From Novipirellula herctigrandis (GTDB taxonomy: Bacteria; Planctomycetota; Planctomycetia; Pirellulales; Pirellulaceae), in assembly GCA_007859835.1 (NCBI GenBank), contig SJPJ01000001.1, positions 181,245 through 245,244 on the forward strand: a stretch of 64,000 nt of DNA, read 5' to 3'. How positions within the stretch are numbered: the stretch's first letter is position 1; every line of letters begins with the position of its first letter. The notes below the pieces were generated by a model. That model made no database searches. It saw only the letters and a list, made by a program, of their open reading frames with translations, and was not told the origin of the DNA. The position numbers were made by a program, and so were the translations under genes. This document shows, one piece after another, positions 18,945 to 28,835 of the stretch.

Positions 18945-20341
18945 CTGTAGAACTCTTCCCAGTCGCTGCGGACGGGCGGGTTGAGCAGCACATTGGCATC
19001 GTCGTTACCGACAAACTTCTTCTGGTTTGGATCGAAAGTTAGATCGGTATTTAAATATTGGGTGATCGTTCCCAACGCCAAAACTTGGGTCAACGTCGCG
19101 GCAGAACTGAATGGCGAGTTCGTTTTGCCTTCGCCTTTGCAGGCATTCAGAAAGCTTTGGAAATGATCTGGCTGAGTGCTGGCGGCGTCATCGAGCTTAA
19201 GTCTATCCGCGTACTCTTTTTGCGTCGCGGATGGAATGATCTCCGGCGCATCGCCGTGATGGCCGCGCAGGATCGCAAAGTCACTGTTATCGCTGTATAG
19301 CAGTGTACCGCCGCCACGAGAACGCGGGTTGCCGGATGCGTTGCCCTTCAGGAATCGTTCTAACGCCTTTGGACGGAAGTCTCCACCATCGCGCCACGTA
19401 AGATTCAAGCCTGGCATCTCACCACGCGCCGGGAATTGCATTGAAAGATGAGAGCTGAGCGGATAGAAGATGTCATTGTGATCTTCCATGTAAAGCGACT
19501 TTAGTTGTGTCGGAAGACCAAGATTCAACTTGTCATGCGCGTAGTCGACAATGTGGGCGCCCCAATCACCCAGCATCCCCATGCCGTATTCATAGAATCC
19601 ACGCCAGCTGAATGGGTGGTAAAGCTTGTTGAACGGCAACATTTTCCGGGGGCCGCACCACAAGTCGTAGTCGTTCAGCGACGGTGGAATCGGATCAACA
19701 GTCGGCTTGCCTTTGAGTCTTTCTTCTTGCTTCATGAACCACAAGCCAGGGCTTTTCCAGGCGTCCATTTTGGTGATGTTGTTGCAAAGTCCAAGCTTCA
19801 CCATTTTTGAGAAGGTGTCAAAACCGGTTCCCGTGTGGCCTTGATTGCCCATTTGCGTGACGACACCGTATTTCTTCTCTGCACGTTTGAGCAACTCCGA
19901 TTCGTGAAACGTTCGGGTCAGTGGCTTTTCGACGTAAACATGTTTACCCATCGACATCGCCAAGATCGTTGCGCAAAAGTGCGAGTGATCCGGCACAACC
20001 ACACTTACCGCGTCGATGTCGTCGCCCATCTTGTCAAACATCTCGCGGAAGTCATTGAAACGCGGAACGCTGGGGTATTTTTTCAGAATGTCGGCGGTCC
20101 CTTTGGGCAATTCAAAATCGACATCACAAAACGCCACCGGTTCGGCAACACCGTCTCTGCAAAGTGAGGGAATCACTTTGCTGGCTCGGCCGCCAACACC
20201 AACGCAAGCCAGATTGATTCGCTCGCTTGGCGGCAATCGATCGCCAGCAGCCCGCGCTGACGTCAGGTAAGAAGGCAGAATGGTCGCACCAAAGGCGAGC
20301 GCGGATCGTTTGAGGTGTTCGCGGCGTGTTGATTTATGCAT
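18935..20341 (-). CDS. Gfo/Idh/MocA-family oxidoreductase, probably exported
   Basis: 468 residues. The N-terminus 'STRREHLKRSALAFGATILP' looks like a Tat leader. The Rossmann fold starts at 'INLACVGVGGRASKVI'. 'YVEKPLTRTFHESELL' carries the E-K-P motif, whose Lys is catalytic or NAD(P)-proximal in this family. The second half ('LWFMKQ...', 'YDLWCGPRKMLPFNKLYHPFSWRGFYEYG') matches the C-terminal alpha/beta domain of planctomycete secreted members. Members oxidise or rearrange sugars with tightly bound NAD(P). Substrate unknown; the neighbours suggest algal-sugar metabolism. Confidence 0.88.
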   Translation of the reverse strand: MHKSTRREHLKRSALAFGATILPSYLTSARAAGDRLPPSERINLACVGVGGRASKVIPSLCRDGVAEPVAFCDVDFELPKGTADILKKYPSVPRFNDFREMFDKMGDDIDAVSVVVPDHSHFCATILAMSMGKHVYVEKPLTRTFHESELLKRAEKKYGVVTQMGNQGHTGTGFDTFSKMVKLGLCNNITKMDAWKSPGLWFMKQEERLKGKPTVDPIPPSLNDYDLWCGPRKMLPFNKLYHPFSWRGFYEYGMGMLGDWGAHIVDYAHDKLNLGLPTQLKSLYMEDHNDIFYPLSSHLSMQFPARGEMPGLNLTWRDGGDFRPKALERFLKGNASGNPRSRGGGTLLYSDNSDFAILRGHHGDAPEIIPSATQKEYADRLKLDDAASTQPDHFQSFLNACKGEGKTNSPFSSAATLTQVLALGTITQYLNTDLTFDPNQKKFVGNDDANVLLNPPVRSDWEEFYRMA

Positions 20342-21046
20342 GTGATTTCCTAACAGGCGAGTAACTTAGAGGCGAGTAAACTTATGCGAGCAGACGCGCC
20401 AAACACCCTGGTGGGCTCGTGAGGCGATGACGCAGCACTCTGTCGACGGTAACGTTTACGAATCATGTTCGCCAGCGTTTTCCCAGTAACAATTTGTGAT
20501 GAGGCGTCTTTTCTAATGCTGGAACCTCATGGTACCTGCCGCGAAATCTTGTTCGATATTCCGGAAATCTACATTTTTCGCCAGCGCAGCCAACTCCCTC
20601 GCTTAGAATTCCAAAAATCGGGGGAGAATTTGCGGCAGGTGATCCGCTGGGGCGGCATCAGGAACAACAGCAGATCGTGTTGTGGTCCGTGATCGGCTAT
20701 CGAATCTACAACTCAGTCCTGACCTTGGCGGGAATCCAATCGCGGCAAGTTAATCGCTGCCCCCAGCAGATTATCCGCTTAGCCACGATACTCCGCGATG
20801 GCCACCAAAATGGTGTGACGTCATGGGGAGGCCGCCAACCCGACCGCCGATCCGTAAATCATGGATTGGAGTACAGATCCGCAGGACCTGTCAAAACAGA
20901 AGTGAGTGCCTCGGGAAACAATGCCAGGACTTGACCGAACCGATGAACAGGACGAAGCTTCGGGGATTCCCAATCCGCTACTAGTCAAAGCCGAGGGAAA
21001 CGCAGATTTCCGAGGTTGAGTTACCTTCGTTTTTACCAAGACACCA
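20342..21046. other. long intergenic region
   Basis: 705 bases between divergent genes. AGGCGAGTAA appears twice 15 bases apart (20355-20364, 20370-20379). A 75-codon open frame from 20465 has no recognisable similarity and is not called. Promoters for both neighbours must lie here. Confidence 0.45.
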
Positions 21047-22900
21047 ATGAGCATGAATATGTCGAAAGTTTTTATCGTCGCGATGATCGCGTTGGCGTGC
21101 TTCTCGAAGAGCGGAGTAGCGGCGGAACAGGAAATTTCCAAGCCAAACGTGCTGTGGGTTTTGACGGACGATCATCGCTACGACTCGATCCGTGCGTTTA
21201 ACAAAATGTTACATGGCCGGGAAATGAGCGAGCTCGGTTATGTTGAGTCGCCGAACACCGATCGTTTGGCAAAAATGGGTACGACGTTCATCAACACCTA
21301 TTGCCAGGCCCAGGGCTGCGCACCGTCACGTGCTTCAATGCATTATGGCCGCTATCCATTCCGCACAGGCATCTATGAGTTCGAATACCATAACAACGAC
21401 GCGGAGCACTGTCGGCCGACGCTGCCGGAAACCATGGCAGAGCTTGGGTACCAAACCACGCATGTTGGAAAGTTGGGTGTACGCATCAAAACCATCAAAG
21501 GAAACTGGGCCGCGCCGCATCCGATCTACCAGCAGAGTTTCTATTTCAAAGACCTCGCCAAAGACGGACTATGCGCTTGGGGCAAGGACTGGATTTCGCA
21601 AATCAACGGAGTGAAGTTTGACAAGCCCTTCCAGAGTCTCGAGTTCTTTGTCACGCCAGAGGGCAAACGCGAATACTGCTCAGGAGAGCTGGAAAAGGTC
21701 ATGCCGGAATTCGCTGGCACCGCCGCCAACACAATGGATAAATACGACCTGCTGCGTCACTACAACGAGAAGAAGGGCAAGTACATCGATAGCGGCATGA
21801 TTCTTGCCGGCGTCAGTGCACGGGAAGCAGGAAAGACCCGTGATGGGTACTACTCCTCAATCTTCGTGGATTATCTGAATAATACGAATCGAAAGTTCAA
21901 AGTTGGCACGAAGGACTATGACGGAGTGGATACGTCCAAGCCGCTTTTCTGTCATATTGGCTTCGACTTTCCGCATACTCCCGTGCTGCCGCCCGCCGAC
22001 TTCCGAAAGCGTTTTCAAGAACACACCTACAAGGTTCCTGTCTTCGATCAGAAGGAACTCGAAACCATGCCGGCGCAGTTGAAGAAACAGGTGGCCCATG
22101 GATTCTCAGATCATTTCAGCGATGACGAGAAACAGGCAATGATCCAAGACTACTATGCGTTCTGCGCGTACGGTGATGTTCTGGTCGGGCAAGCTGCTGA
22201 CGCATTTGTTGAATATAGTGAAACGCAAAACCAAGCTTGGATGATCGTGTACGTATGCGGCGATCATGGATGGAAGTTAAACGATCATGGTTCTGTGTCC
22301 AAATTCACGCCTTGGGAAGTCGACACTCACAACCCCATCATCGTGGTGTCGTCGGATAAGCAGGCGTTCCCTGCTGATAAGGTCGTCACCGACTTCACGG
22401 AGTTTGTCGACATTGCACCGACGATTCTTGCTGCTGGTGGAGCTAAACTTAGCGACGAGAAGTACCAGTATCTTGATGGTCACAACATGGCTGGGGTCGT
22501 TTCCGGCACGATTCCTGCCCGCGACTATGTGATCGGTGAAAGCCATGCCGTGATCGGCCCTCGCGCATTCATCCGCACCAAGGAGTATGTGTTCTCCATG
22601 CAAACTCGCCCAGACAAAAACCGCGGCAAGGACATGCAATGGGCGCAAAACGCATCCTATAAGGAACTCGATCCCGCTCTGTATCACATGGCGTCTGATC
22701 CGCAGGAACTGAAAAACTTGGCGTTCAACCCGGAATATCAGAAGATCGCAAAAACGATGCAGAACAAACTGCTCAACATTGTGCTTGGCGACAACCGCGT
22801 TGAGGTGGATTGGGGTGGCAATAAGGCACTGGGAACAACCATCTTTCGCAGCAATTTTGCTCCCGGCTCTGATGACAAGAAACTCGATCTACAGCGTTAA
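21047..22900 (+). CDS. secreted sulfatase (S1 family), 617 residues
   Basis: A signal peptide ('[19 protein letters not shown]') is followed by D41-D42 in '[12 protein letters not shown]' and the formylglycine Cys C91 in '[12 protein letters not shown]' (C-x-P-S-R). '[11 protein letters not shown]' replaces the usual G-K-W. '[14 protein letters not shown]' and '[15 protein letters not shown]' complete the active site. Long insertions (~residues 150-300) make it larger than typical arylsulfatases. ATGs at 21053 and 21059 are alternative starts. It precedes the GH16-GH117 pair by about 260 bases on the same strand, so a role in desulfating red-algal galactan is plausible. Confidence 0.92.
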   Translation: MSMNMSKVFIVAMIALACFSKSGVAAEQEISKPNVLWVLTDDHRYDSIRAFNKMLHGREMSELGYVESPNTDRLAKMGTTFINTYCQAQGCAPSRASMHYGRYPFRTGIYEFEYHNNDAEHCRPTLPETMAELGYQTTHVGKLGVRIKTIKGNWAAPHPIYQQSFYFKDLAKDGLCAWGKDWISQINGVKFDKPFQSLEFFVTPEGKREYCSGELEKVMPEFAGTAANTMDKYDLLRHYNEKKGKYIDSGMILAGVSAREAGKTRDGYYSSIFVDYLNNTNRKFKVGTKDYDGVDTSKPLFCHIGFDFPHTPVLPPADFRKRFQEHTYKVPVFDQKELETMPAQLKKQVAHGFSDHFSDDEKQAMIQDYYAFCAYGDVLVGQAADAFVEYSETQNQAWMIVYVCGDHGWKLNDHGSVSKFTPWEVDTHNPIIVVSSDKQAFPADKVVTDFTEFVDIAPTILAAGGAKLSDEKYQYLDGHNMAGVVSGTIPARDYVIGESHAVIGPRAFIRTKEYVFSMQTRPDKNRGKDMQWAQNASYKELDPALYHMASDPQELKNLAFNPEYQKIAKTMQNKLLNIVLGDNRVEVDWGGNKALGTTIFRSNFAPGSDDKKLDLQR

Positions 22901-23160
22901 CGCATCCGTATCCAATACAAGACGTCTTTCAAATGCCAACAATCGAGAAGGACTTCAAGTTGGATTAATTTTCCAATGTTGATGGTGTCTATTCCGTTCG
23001 TCACTCTGGCGTCGCCCTCGGACGCAGGAGCGTCGCATTTGCGAAGAACTTTGTCGCATCTGAACGTATGCTATGCAAATGGTTTTGGGTACTGTTAACG
23101 TTTCATTTGCAGACAATCGGTTTGCATGGCCCTGATTCACATTCAACCAATCCCAACACC

Positions 23161-24462
23161 ATGACACTGTCTAATCAATGTGTTCGCTTGTGTGCTCTTT
23201 TAACGTTCTTATGCTTGATGATTTCTGTTTGCCTTGAGTCTACTGCGGACTCACCCAAGACGCCAAAACACGGCAACACTGAGAAGCGAATGGACCTCAC
23301 CGACTGGGAGCTCGTATGGCAAGACGAGTTTGACTATCCCAATGAAAGGTTAGATGAAAATTGGGAATCCCAGAACAGCCCGAGTCATCATATTCTTTGC
23401 AGTCGTTGGCGTGAGAACGCTGTGGTGAAAAATGGCATTTTGCATCTAATCAATAAGAAAGAGAACCGTGGCGGACAAGAGTGGACCTCGGGGAGCGTCT
23501 GGAGCAAGAAGAAGTTCAAATATGGTTACTTCGAATGCCGCTACCGCTATGCCGAGGCGACGGGAACGAACAACTCGTTTTGGTTGATGACGCGCGGCTC
23601 CGATCCAGCCGTTGGTAAACGTTTCGAGATCGATATCAACGAGGGGCACTATCCCAACGAGGTCAACACGAACATCCACAACTGGACCGACGTGGTCACT
23701 CACGCTGATGGAACCAAGACACACCCGTCTGCACACGAAGGATTCGCTTATGGGATGCGGCCCGACTACTCTTTGCCCCTCGAGATTCCGGTAACAACGA
23801 AACGACTCCGGCTGACCTCAACCACAAGCCCTCATTTCCACATCCGTGAATTTCGCATTTTTGGCGTCAGCAATCAGTACCCGGACGCTCTGTCGGAGAC
23901 GGCGGATCGTGATCTCAAAGGCTTGGTGAATCACGCCAGAGACCCGAGCGTGCAGATCGAAGCCAGTGGCGTCTTTAACGACAAGACGAAGCCGGAGCAT
24001 GCGGCCGACGGCACTTGGAACACTAGTTGGATCTCTCACGATGATGGTGAAAAATGGTTGGAGTTCCGCTGGCCTCGACCGATCACCGTCGGATGTATTC
24101 AATTTATCAACGGCTGGCAGTCCAAAGGAGAGTGGACAGGATGGGGGCAAGTCAGCAACTACCGAATTCAAGCTCATGATGGACGCGTGTGGAAAGAAAT
24201 TGCCACGATGGACTCCAAGGACGCTGCTGACTTTGGCGCAAACTACCACACCTACGGGATGCTTTGGACGGAGGATGAAATCGTGTTCTATCAAGACCGG
24301 AAAGAACTCCGACGAGTCGCCAACGAGTTCTGCAAAAGCGAAAGCCCCATTTGGCTGAGTGAGGCGATTATCCGCTGGGCTGGTTCGGTTTCGGACCAGA
24401 TCGACGGAACGAGTATGAAAGTTGACTGGGTGCGCTACTACCAAAAGGGAGATAGTCAGTGA
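23161..24462 (+). CDS. secreted GH16 galactanase-like enzyme with an inserted discoidin-like domain
   Basis: 433 residues from ATG 23161. A signal sequence precedes a GH16 jelly roll: 'WELVWQDEFDYP' near 50, 'YGYFECRYRYAEATGTNNSF' near 120 and the catalytic E-I-D-I-N-E (E156, D158, E161). The domain is interrupted at about residues 205-358 by F5/8-type-C-like sequence and resumes with 'ANYHTYGMLWTEDEIVFYQD'. Within the insert the strand normally ending a discoidin domain ('KRLRLTSTTSPHFHIREFRI') comes first and the usual start ('HAADGTWNTSWISHD') later, suggesting a circular permutation. It overlaps the GH117 gene, so agarase or porphyranase activity is inferred. Confidence 0.88.
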   Translation: MTLSNQCVRLCALLTFLCLMISVCLESTADSPKTPKHGNTEKRMDLTDWELVWQDEFDYPNERLDENWESQNSPSHHILCSRWRENAVVKNGILHLINKKENRGGQEWTSGSVWSKKKFKYGYFECRYRYAEATGTNNSFWLMTRGSDPAVGKRFEIDINEGHYPNEVNTNIHNWTDVVTHADGTKTHPSAHEGFAYGMRPDYSLPLEIPVTTKRLRLTSTTSPHFHIREFRIFGVSNQYPDALSETADRDLKGLVNHARDPSVQIEASGVFNDKTKPEHAADGTWNTSWISHDDGEKWLEFRWPRPITVGCIQFINGWQSKGEWTGWGQVSNYRIQAHDGRVWKEIATMDSKDAADFGANYHTYGMLWTEDEIVFYQDRKELRRVANEFCKSESPIWLSEAIIRWAGSVSDQIDGTSMKVDWVRYYQKGDSQ

Positions 24463-25709
24463 TGAAGCATGGAATCCGTATCCTCGTCATCCTTCTTCTC
24501 GCTTCGTTCTTAGCCCATCCCAGCATAAGCAATGAACCTGTGTTTCCGCACGAGATGCCAACGGAGAAGCCAGGCATACCGATGAGTTCTGCGACAGAGC
24601 GGATGTTTCAGTATCCAGCGCCACGTGTTCAAGACAATGAACTTTTTTCTCAGTTCAAATACACTCGGCTGAAAGGATTTGACTATAGCAACGGGGATGG
24701 AACGATCTCTCGCCGTGACCCATCAAGACCGATCCGGGTGAACGGCAAGTATCATATCTGGTATACCCGGCGGCACACAAAAGTTCCGCCGATTGGCTGG
24801 GACCGCGCCCGGGAAGCGACTGAAGTTGTTCCATCGACCGACTGGGATCTTTGTGACATCTGGCATGCAACCAGTGAGGATGGTGTCATATGGGAAGAAC
24901 AAGGTGTCGCCGTATCACGACCGGAGAAGCCTTCGCCTGGATGGCGTTCGGTCTGTACACCTGACATTCTGGTGTGGAAAGGAAAGTACTATCTGTACTA
25001 CCAAGCGTTTGACGAGCCCAGCGGGCTTCGCGGGGACCTGTGTCCGGTCTCAGTATCCTACGCTGACTCACCATCCGGACCCTGGAAACACGGCGGCGAT
25101 GCAGTGATTCCGTTTGGAAAGAATGGTGAATGGGATCAAAATGCGACGCACGATCCTCATCCGATTGTTTTCAGGGGCAAAATTTATATTTATTACAAAG
25201 CGGCCTACAACAAGTGGCCTGAAAAACGAGACAAATATGCGGTTGCCCATGGCCTCGTTATGGCTGACGATCCGCTCGGGCCATTCGAAAAGCATCCGCT
25301 CAATCCAGTCCTGAATTCGGGGCACGAGACGACTTACTTCCCATTCAAAGAAGGCGTTGCTGCACTGGCCGTCAAAGACGGAAACGAGCGGGATACGATG
25401 CAGTATTCCAAGGATGGCGTGAACTTTCAAATCGCCTCGTGTTTGTCTCTGACACCAACCGCCGCAGCTCCCTACGTTCCAGATGCCTTTACAAACACAA
25501 AAGACGGTCGCGGTTTCACGTGGGGGCTATGTCATTTCGTCAATGCCGGCACTCCCCGAAAAAGCTATTCCATCATGGCGCGTTTTGACTGTGATTTAAG
25601 CCGTGACTACGACGAACCAGCATTCAAGAAAACAGGAGTCTGGCATAGGCCCGAATTCTATTTTGAGCAAGGGATGAATACGCTTCGGGAGCACCCCGAA
25701 GGCCGATAG
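24462..25709 (+). CDS. GH117 alpha-1,3-(3,6-anhydro)-L-galactosidase-like enzyme
   Basis: 415 residues. The ATG shares its A with the upstream TGA stop (TGATG), and AGGGAG lies about nine bases before it. A signal peptide is followed by a five-bladed propeller typical of GH117: 'RLKGFDYSNGDGTISRRDPS' near residue 67, 'NGKYHIWYTRRHTK' near 90, 'WRSVCTPDILVWKGKYYLYY' near 160 and 'DQNATHDPHPIVFRGKIYIYY' near 225. Known GH117 enzymes remove terminal 3,6-anhydro-L-galactose from neoagaro-oligosaccharides. With GH16 upstream this makes a two-step agar-type pathway. An anhydro-D-galactosidase is the alternative. Confidence 0.88.
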   Translation: MKHGIRILVILLLASFLAHPSISNEPVFPHEMPTEKPGIPMSSATERMFQYPAPRVQDNELFSQFKYTRLKGFDYSNGDGTISRRDPSRPIRVNGKYHIWYTRRHTKVPPIGWDRAREATEVVPSTDWDLCDIWHATSEDGVIWEEQGVAVSRPEKPSPGWRSVCTPDILVWKGKYYLYYQAFDEPSGLRGDLCPVSVSYADSPSGPWKHGGDAVIPFGKNGEWDQNATHDPHPIVFRGKIYIYYKAAYNKWPEKRDKYAVAHGLVMADDPLGPFEKHPLNPVLNSGHETTYFPFKEGVAALAVKDGNERDTMQYSKDGVNFQIASCLSLTPTAAAPYVPDAFTNTKDGRGFTWGLCHFVNAGTPRKSYSIMARFDCDLSRDYDEPAFKKTGVWHRPEFYFEQGMNTLREHPEGR

Positions 25710-25975
25710 TCGATCGGTATTCGAGAGTTGTTGCTTTGATGAGTAGAAGATCAAAGGCAGCTGAAAAACACAAAATCCAAATAGTTGCCGACCGCATGTT
25801 CAAGGAGGTTCAAGGACATCGTGAGGTCCGGTCGCCCCAACCGTTCCCGGGCGATGATGCTGAAAGCAAGCACGATTGGGGTAATGATCAATGAAAACAC
25901 GGCGAAAAAAAATGTCGACATGACGCGCAGAAGGACGTTCAGACTTCTCGCCCTGTTGGCAACCCCGGCACTCAA

Positions 25976-26107
25976 ATCGACCGGCTTGTCAGTTTCGTGG
26001 GCGTGCCGAAGTTCGTTATGACAATGCCCGTGCGCTGAGCGACAAACGATACCGCTAGATCCGCAACTACATGCCGTATGCGACGTGGATACAACAACCA
26101 CGCTATA
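25976..26107 (+). pseudogene. sulfatase relic
   Basis: Two adjacent fragments in different frames match a sulfatase C-terminal region. 'IDRLVSFVGVPK' (from 25976) corresponds to 'VDRIVSFVDMPKTW' of the intact sulfatase at 39405. 'RYDNARALSDKRYR', a stop codon, then 'IRNYMPYATWIQQPRY' corresponds to its 'RLDNVRMIRDERYAYHKNYMPYAPAGQHLAY'-equivalent stretch. A deletion and an in-frame TAG show decay. The rest of the 25710-26204 gap has no supported gene. Confidence 0.75.
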
Positions 26108-26204
26108 GGACTGGCATAATGATGATTCCGAAAATCAAAGCCGGCGACAGCGTAACCGTACGTTACATCGGCCGACGCATTACTCGAAGGAGCAAGAACG
26201 CAAC

Positions 26205-27653
26205 ATGACTGCTTTAGACGTTCGACGATTTTTCTTTCTTTGTGCAATCGCAAGTGTCACCGCTGCGGCGGCGGAAAAGCCCAATATCATCCTGATCATG
26301 ACCGATGACCAAGGTTGGGGGCAAACCGGATACTACAACCACCCCGTCCTTCAGACACCCCACTTGGATGAGATGGCTGCAGGCGGATTGCGGTTCGACC
26401 GGTTTTATGCAGGTGCGCCCGTCTGTTCGCCTACTCGGGCTAGTGTTTTAACGGGCCGAACCAACGACAGGACGGGGGTGCCCTCGCACGGACACGCTCT
26501 ACGCCTGCAGGAGAGAACCCTCTCCGCTGCGCTGAAGAAGGTTGGCTATGCAACGGGCCACTTCGGAAAATGGCACCTGAATGGACTTCGTGGACCAGGT
26601 GTGCCTGTGTTGGGAGACGACACGCATAGTCCCGGCGCGTTTGGTTTTGATGAATGGTTGACGGTAAGCAACTTCTTTGACATGAATCCTGTGATGAGTC
26701 GCAATGGCACATTCGTGGAGTTGCAAGGTGACTCGTCTGAAATCATTGTGAACGAGTCGTTGAAGTTCATTGCTGCTGCTGCGATGAAGGAAAAGCCCTT
26801 CCTAGCTGTTATTTGGGCGGGATCCCCACACGGACCTTGGTTGGCCAAGGACGAGGACCGGGACCCTTTCAAAAAACTTGATTCGAATAGCCAGCATCAT
26901 TATGGCGAGTTGGCAGCGTTTGACCGGAGCGTGGGAGTATTGCGCAAAGGACTGCGTGATTTGGATGTTGCGGACAATACGCTTGTGTGGTTCTGCAGCG
27001 ATAACGGCGGACTCGCCGGAATCAAACCGGGGACCGTGGGTGGGTTGCGCGGCCACAAAGGATCTGTCTTTGAAGGCGGATTGCGTGTCCCTTGTATCGT
27101 TGAGTGGCCATCCACGATTAAGCCACGCATCACCAGCTACCCGGCGGCTACGATGGACATCTTCCCAACGATCGTTGAAATCTTGGAACTGCCAGACGCC
27201 TCAATGCTTGAACCGATTGATGGAATCAGTCTGGTCCCGCTGCTGAGCCAAGATTCGGCCAAACGGGAAAAGCCGCTACCCTTTCGATTTGGCGATCAAG
27301 GAGCACTTTTGGATAACCATTTCAAACTAGTCACGTTGGATAGGCGGACAGACAATTTCCAGCTGTTTGATTTGAAGCGTGACCCGACGGAATCCAAAAA
27401 TATCGCAGCAGCAAACCCAGAGGTCTTTGCAAAGATGAAATCCACGTTTCGGCAATGGAGCGACTCGGTTGACGCTAGCATTGCTGGTAAAGACTATCCC
27501 GAAGGCCACCTGAATCCGGGGGAGCCGGAATCACATCTCTGGACGGAAGATGATCGCTATCAGCCCTTCTTTGAACAATGGAAGAAACGCCCCGAATATG
27601 CGAAGAGACTCAACGATAAAAGCAGTAAGAAGACAACCAAGAAACCGAAATAG
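26205..27653 (+). CDS. secreted sulfatase (S1 family), 482 residues
   Basis: The signal peptide ends near 'AAA'. The sulfatase core follows: D34-D35 in 'IIMTDDQGWGQTGYY'-like context, C74 in 'VCSPTRASVLTG' (C-x-P-T-R), 'GHFGKWHLNGLRGPG', 'WAGSPHGPW' and 'FCSDNGGLAG'. The length is typical of single-domain arylsulfatase-like enzymes. A Lys/Ser-rich C-terminus ends the protein. It lies about 500 bases after GH117 with a sulfatase relic between, so the sulfatase set here has been turning over. Substrate undetermined. Confidence 0.93.
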   Translation: MTALDVRRFFFLCAIASVTAAAAEKPNIILIMTDDQGWGQTGYYNHPVLQTPHLDEMAAGGLRFDRFYAGAPVCSPTRASVLTGRTNDRTGVPSHGHALRLQERTLSAALKKVGYATGHFGKWHLNGLRGPGVPVLGDDTHSPGAFGFDEWLTVSNFFDMNPVMSRNGTFVELQGDSSEIIVNESLKFIAAAAMKEKPFLAVIWAGSPHGPWLAKDEDRDPFKKLDSNSQHHYGELAAFDRSVGVLRKGLRDLDVADNTLVWFCSDNGGLAGIKPGTVGGLRGHKGSVFEGGLRVPCIVEWPSTIKPRITSYPAATMDIFPTIVEILELPDASMLEPIDGISLVPLLSQDSAKREKPLPFRFGDQGALLDNHFKLVTLDRRTDNFQLFDLKRDPTESKNIAAANPEVFAKMKSTFRQWSDSVDASIAGKDYPEGHLNPGEPESHLWTEDDRYQPFFEQWKKRPEYAKRLNDKSSKKTTKKPK

Positions 27654-27675
27654 TATGACCAGGCCTTGTTGGTGA

Positions 27676-27969
27676 CGCGGCGAAGCAATCCGTGTCGCCG
27701 AAGCCGTTTCTCGCGACGAGGAGGGCGACAGAACGACGCCACCGTGGACGACGCATGAAGCGCGGTTCATTCGGATCGCCTATCACCTTTACTTCCGGGC
27801 CCGGGGGCTCGGCTACGACATCCGAGCGGACGAAGTCTACAGCCCCGAGCGGTTCGGCATGTCGGCCGCGATGGAATACGCCGAGACGCTCGAGCCCGAA
27901 GCTCGGGCACTTGTCGCCGCATCGTTTCGCCAAATCTGTAGCCAAGCCCCTCCAGCTCCGCCTGATTAA
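27676..27969 (+). pseudogene. 5'-truncated gene fragment, function unknown
   Basis: An open frame of 97 codons with protein-like composition ('[20 protein letters not shown]', '[19 protein letters not shown]', ending '[12 protein letters not shown]') but no usable start after the preceding stop. It is joined at its 3' end to the HsdR fossil. The abrupt boundaries on both sides suggest a rearranged remnant of accessory DNA. Confidence 0.4.
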
Positions 27970-28438
27970 TGAAATCTACGACCAAGCTCTCTTTAGCGCG
28001 ATTGCCAACGCTAGCGCGAATTAGTCGGCGCACTTCCTCAACTAAGCTTGCTTTGTCTTTGGTTTTCTTGTTGTGCTCGAAAATCAGTTCCAGAATGTAG
28101 TCCAGATTGATCTCTTGAGACTTCAGCAGATCCACCTCAAAAACCACATCAGTCCAATCGATGGTGGATTCCTCAGTTTCGTTGCTGGCCTTTTCACGCC
28201 GCAGCCAATCTCGAATGTCGTCGTACGTCGATCGGTAATCTTGCACCTTGCGATCAGGCGGCACGTCGATGCCCTGCAATGCCTCCAGTTCTTCGTCGCT
28301 TAGGTAATGCTCTTCCTTGAAAGCTTCGACTTGCTCAGGATCGTTCACGTCGATGCTTTGCAGGGCTTTCATGCTCGCGAACTCATCGAAATTCTGCAGG
28401 ATGTTTTCAACCCGCAAACTCGCCAAACAGCAAAGCAA
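27966..28438 (-). pseudogene. hsdR: type I restriction enzyme R subunit (HsdR), C-terminal fragment
   Basis: About 155 residues match the helical C-terminal part of HsdR: '[19 protein letters not shown]', '[14 protein letters not shown]', '[20 protein letters not shown]' and '[18 protein letters not shown]'-like text ending 'VVDFINQ'. The motor and nuclease domains are missing at the 5' side. At the 3' side the frame runs into unrelated Arg-rich sequence on the antisense strand of the preceding fragment. It is a dead remnant of a restriction-modification locus; no hsdM or hsdS is in the window. Confidence 0.82.
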
Positions 28439-28450
28439 AGTCCATCGTCA

Positions 28451-28804
28451 ATCACGTTTTTCTGTCGCGGTGGAGGAAGCGAGGGCGAAGGTGAATTGGT
28501 TGAGGACGGTTTTGTAGTACACGAGGGAAGCAAGGCGAGGATGGAAGTCGTAGCGTCCGCGATGGCTTCAGTAACTCCAAAACGCGAGAGCTTGATTTCA
28601 GCTGGCGTGATGGAACAACGCGATGGCCACTACTACTTCACACAAGACTATCTGTTTGGATCGCCCAGTACCGCAGCAGCGGTCGTCCTAGGACGAAGCG
28701 CGAACGGTTGGGTTGAATGGAAAGACAAAAACGGAGCAACGCTCAGCGAAGTGCATCGCGATTCGAATGAAAGTAGCGACCCGTCCGACGACGAATTGCA
28801 ATAG
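28451..28804 (+). pseudogene. DUF4357-domain C-terminal fragment
   Basis: The last 117 residues of an open frame match DUF4357: 'ITFFCRGGGSEGEGELVEDG', 'FVVHEGSKARMEVVASA', then 'YYFTQDYLFGSPSTAAAVVL' and 'GRSANGWVEWKDKNG'. This domain usually ends GIY-YIG nuclease or restriction-associated proteins. Upstream codons in the same frame are antisense to the HsdR remnant, so the proper N-terminus is lost. It could be expressed only as a chimera. Together with HsdR it marks a collapsed restriction island. Confidence 0.72.
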
Positions 28805-28835
28805 ATCAGGGGACACCGGCTCTGCAATAGTTCCG

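Noticed and set aside
25751..26101. Minus-strand 116-codon frame with a hydrophobic segment
   Set aside because: It lies antisense to the sulfatase relic, lacks a ribosome site and has no recognisable similarity.
28307..28804. A 165-codon plus-strand open frame as one gene
   Set aside because: Its first ~48 codons are antisense to the HsdR fragment; only the DUF4357 part is real coding sequence.
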